From positions 83,879,130 through 83,943,129 of the forward strand of contig CM059567.1 in NCBI GenBank assembly GCA_030386875.1: 64,000 bases of DNA, written 5' to 3'. A model generated the notes under the pieces. The model had not been told where the DNA came from, made no database searches, and was given only the letters and a program-made list of their open reading frames with translations. A program made the translations under genes and the position numbers. Every line of letters starts with the position of its first letter. Positions within the stretch are counted from its first letter, which is position 1. The stretch is from Morinoia aosen (lineage: Eukaryota; Arthropoda; Malacostraca; Amphipoda; Talitridae). This document shows, piece by piece, positions 60,400 to 64,000 of the stretch.

Positions 60400-60676
60400 G
60401 TTTAATTGCTCTTAGTTAAAGTAGCCTATTTAGGTTTATAGTTTTAGTTACATTAGTATGATCGATAAGGTTAAAATATATTAAGTTTAGCAACGTTTGG
60501 TTACATTAGAAAAGGTTAATGTAAATTAAGTTAGGCCATGTTAGGTTAGGTCATGTGTAAGATAAACGAGGTTAGGTTAAGTTTATTAGGCTAGTAAGGT
60601 GTCTGATTAGGTCAGGCTGATGCAGGCTACGTTAGGTTATTATAAATTACTTTAAGTTATGTTAAGTGAGGTCAAG
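60400..60676. repeat. Degenerate GGTTA-rich tract
   Basis: About 270 bp rich in ttaggtta, ggtta and aagtta words with no fixed period, ending where LINE copy 2 begins. Typical of degenerate insect TTAGG-like sequence. Confidence 0.6.
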
Positions 60677-62340
60677 TTATTTGAAAGAATTGTGTATAAA
60701 AAAGTGTATTCGTATTTTGAACAAAAATCTTTTCTCTACGACAAACAATACGGTTTTCGTTCTAAGGAATCAACGACACAAGCTGTTTTAAATCATTAAC
60801 AGCACCTTTACTCTAATATTTGAAGGAAAGCTTGTTTTCTCCGTTTTTCTTGACTTTCAAAAAGCATTCGATTGTGTGGACCATAAGATATTACTCTCGA
60901 AACTCCACTGTTATGGCATTCGAGAAATTGCCCATGATTGGTTCAAATAATACCTAACGAATCGGAAGCAATACGTTGTCATTGATGACGCAAAATCAGT
61001 CCCACAGACAGTTAGCCATGGAGTTCCGCAAGAATCTGTCCTTGGGCCCCTCCTATTCCTGATATTTATAAATTATATTATCAAATTTACATCATTTTTC
61101 AAATTCATACTTTTTGCCGACGACAGCGAGCTTTCTGCGGTCCTTCCGAGCCAAAATCCCGCTATGATTGCGGAGAGCATAAATAATGAACTCCATAAGG
61201 TTTCATTATAGCTTAGAGCCAATAAAATAAGCCTCAACATCGATAAAACAAAATATATGACATTCTCATACAAGAAAAACATATCAATCCCACACATAAA
61301 AATTGGCGAAGGTGAAATCGAAGAAACCAACTCATGCAAGTTTATGGGCATCATAATAGATAAAGATCTAACCTTTGAAGAGCACATCGCTCATATTAGT
61401 TCTAAATTATCAAAATCCATCGGAATCCTGAATAAAATTAAAAATTACCTGCCTGAAACAGCTTTACGAATGCTCTACCGAACGCTCATTTCACCATACT
61501 TGCAATACGGAATAGAAGCATAGCACGGAACTGATAAAAATAAAACCAATATAATTTTTACTCTGCAAAAAAAAGCAATCAGAGCGGTGAAGAATCTAGA
61601 ATATAATGCTCACACAGATGATTCATTCAAAAATTTACAAATACTTAAACTTTCCGATCTCTACTAAATCTCCATTTGCAATTTCATTTACAAAACATCA
61701 ACAAATAATGGCGACAATAGCCTAAAACAATTATTAACTGCGAAAAATGGTCATCACGACCATTTAACTCGAAATAGAAGTGAATTCACGCTTCCTTATT
61801 ATTCAAAGGCCCGGTCGCAACACAGTATCCTCTTCGTTGGAACTAAAACTTGGAACTCAATACCTGCGGAGATCCGTGATAATAATTCTTACAAGGTATT
61901 CAAAAGAAATCTTGAGTCTCACTTCTTATCGGAATATTAGTCGTGTAAGATCACCAAGTCAAATCTTGTCTCCTACATGACTGTTTCCAATAATGTAATT
62001 TGCCATGGGCAATACCGCCGATCTTCAGTCTGCTATTAAATCTTTTTATTGAATATACTGTTAAATATAGTCCATTTAACCTATATTGTAAAATGAAATA
62101 TCTGATATCGAGTAAATTATCTCACTGATCAGTCTAATGCGAAACTAGGTTAAGTAATTTAGGTTAAACATTATTGTGCACCTTAGAATAACGTTGATGG
62201 TAGGATGCCCCAGAAGTCGCTGAACTTATTCGGGCGCACAGGTATCTATATTCAAATTTGACCATTGTACTAGACTTAAGAAACATTCTACCTCTGTATC
62301 TCCTGTGGTAAATAAATTGTTTAAATTGTTTAAAAAGTTT
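60677..62340 (+). mobile_element. LINE copy 2, 5'-truncated
   Basis: Plus-strand copy of the 4028-7424 family. It starts inside the RT at the VFERIVYKKVYSYFEQ block and keeps [11 protein letters not shown] (about 60855), SHGVPQESVLGPLLF (61010-61050), FADDS (61107-61123), the thumb region open from 61257 to 61523, and HDHLTRNRSEF near 61760. The 3' untranslated region and the ttaaattgttt tail follow (62300-62335). Only the RT onward is present (1.66 kb). Several stops and small indels, for example near 60796 and an in-frame TAG at 61521-61523, put it between copy 1 and copy 3 in age. Closely similar to copy 1 over the whole shared length. Confidence 0.9.
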
Positions 62341-64000
62341 GTTTACAATAGGCAAGATAAGGTTACGTTAAATCCAAGTTTGAGTATTTTAGGCAATTGT
62401 TCGAGAGCAATTATCGTAATGGAGCTATCATCGGACAAAGACAACTGCTCTATGATCAGCAGTGAGGAGTAACTGTTCTGAGGGCATATTTTCGAGTGGA
62501 GGAGGGGACCCTGTTTCCCAATCTTAAAATTTCCTCGAAAGACTTCGCTTCTAAAATGTCAGGAAAGTTCATGAAAAATTGTGAACACGTTTTTGATACA
62601 TTACTGATAATGAGTTCCCCGGAGCAACAACTGAGGAATGGGATGAGGTACAAAGAACACTCGAGGGTCATCATTACTCCCTTCAAAGCGTGGCAAAGGT
62701 TCCACGATGCGAAAGATCCATCTTGAATTTCCTCACCATGAATGTAGGTAAGTAGAGGCATTGCTATGCTTTGAAGCAGATTTCAGTATGATGGCTTTAA
62801 ATCAACGAGTCTTTGTAGTAAACAGAGAGTCAACGAAGCTGTTAAAAAATTCTTGAAGTCAAAGTTTACCCTTCCGCCAAATTTCATTCATCTTATTGTA
62901 ACGGGAGGATATGGGATATGGCAATGGTCGCATTTTTTAAGCTAAAATTATTCACAGTAGGTTTTCTTGGCATGAGGATCATCCATATATGCGCATTGAA
63001 TGACCATTAAAATTTCTAAATATGAACTTTTTGGAACATTCATGATTTTCTGAGTAACTTCCGTGCCTCATTCACACTTTCTTTAACATTTAACATTTCA
63101 AACGAAAGATGAATGCTATTGTTACCAAAAATTGAATAAATTAATGCAGGGTTAAAAGAAAGCCTCGATTCGATCAGATGGTGAGCCAGTTGGTTATCAA
63201 TATATTATTTAATCTTGTACGGTTGTACCTGTGTTTCATTCAGGCAGTGGTGCATTTGCTAGTAGATATGATGATGAACAGACGCATACAGTGTTCCTTA
63301 ACATGAGATATGCATGATACAATGATGCATGAATTAAAATTATCTTGAGATATACCAAATTATACTTGAATGAATCGATAAACCATAAATGAATTCTCAA
63401 AATCAAATTCTTTTAAGTATGCTAATTTCTAACAGGGCTAAATACAGATAGGAATACTGAAAACATCGTAATTATCGATCGTTAGAATCCGAAGGCTTAG
63501 TTGCCGATTAAATACGCATTCAAACGCAAATAGTACACGCTTGAGACGAAGCCCTTAGATGACTTTGTAGTTTGAGAAAATTTAGTTTCAACAATTTCAG
63601 AAGAATGATCGTAGATGAGATTGTAAAAATCTTGAGGCGAATGTACCTATATGCAAGGATGACGTAGTTCTTTTTGAAGAATTGAAGTAATTACGCAGCG
63701 TGTCGCAACACTTGTCCCGTAACTCAGATATATTCATAGACTGATAGAAATGAAAGAAACCTAAGACATTTATACATTCAATGAATTTAACCATAGTGAA
63801 ATGCTTGGCATAGTGATTTACTGCCCTCTATGAATTACTCATGTTTTTAGGGTTATTAAGTTGCAACCCAGTCTAACTTTTCTCCGCATCATCGATTATC
63901 ATGCCTTCGTTTCGCCGTCTCGTATGCATGCAATTATGAATGCCTATCGTCACCGGGCGACGATGCGCAGACGCCTAACATTCGCCAAGAACAGTTTTTT
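62341..64000. other. Unassigned
   Basis: No recognised gene. Open frames on both strands at 62456-62761 come from one modestly GC-richer stretch and match no family I know. Confidence 0.4.

Noticed and set aside
62456-62761. Host gene candidate from overlapping open frames on both strands
   Set aside because: No motif, no splice sites, and both strands are open for compositional reasons.

Overview
This window looks like a gene-poor, repeat-rich stretch of an arthropod nuclear genome, most likely a large-genome insect. The evidence is AT-rich sequence with no long intact host ORF, degenerate GGTTA-type tracts, several Tc1/mariner lineages, a LINE family with a short tandem 3' tail, a Penelope-like element and fragments resembling an insect gustatory receptor. 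No complete host protein-coding gene, tRNA or rRNA gene was recognised. Assignments rest on reading motifs by eye; no database search was possible.

Layout. 1-4027: nothing recognised. 4028-7424 (-): nearly intact LINE with endonuclease and reverse transcriptase in one frame, interrupted by two in-frame stops. 9321-13426: a pile of fossils made of a Tc1 transposase, a second kind of LINE, copy A of a multicopy CAC-ended DNA transposon, and an old copy of the first LINE. 13985-16436: two gustatory-receptor-like fragments. 16760-20159: a mariner-like element split by a 2,281-bp transposon (copy B) with CAC...GTG ends and an exact 5-bp target duplication. 20658-21110: an inverted duplication carrying a signal-peptide-like start in each arm. 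22432-28637 (-): a Penelope-like element in partial tandem array with hammerhead-like motifs at both unit junctions; one junction holds a solo-LTR-like insertion (22557-25188, 5-bp duplication AAGAT), which in turn holds a piggyBac-like element (23011-24855, TTAA).

28638-38099 is mostly unassigned, with one mariner remnant at 31790-32289. 38100-39316 is a 22-bp minisatellite of about 55 copies that happens to be open in nearly every reading frame. 39640-41785 has a two-copy 150-bp repeat and a foldback. 48912-49193 has a good arthropod core promoter ahead of short ORFs. 49751-50221 is a hAT-like MITE with an exact 8-bp target duplication. 51021-51674 is a deleted mariner carrying a 76-bp LINE 3' end. 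54000-54335 is a second-lineage mariner remnant, and 60677-62340 is a third large LINE copy next to a GGTTA-rich tract.

The parts do not form a host pathway. Together they record successive insertions whose order can be read from target-site duplications and, for the Penelope-like element, from an uninterrupted copy of the same junction inside the window. The most unusual item is the CAC-ended transposon: its termini and 5-bp duplication follow a Transib-type rule, but its protein blocks are not those I know for Transib.
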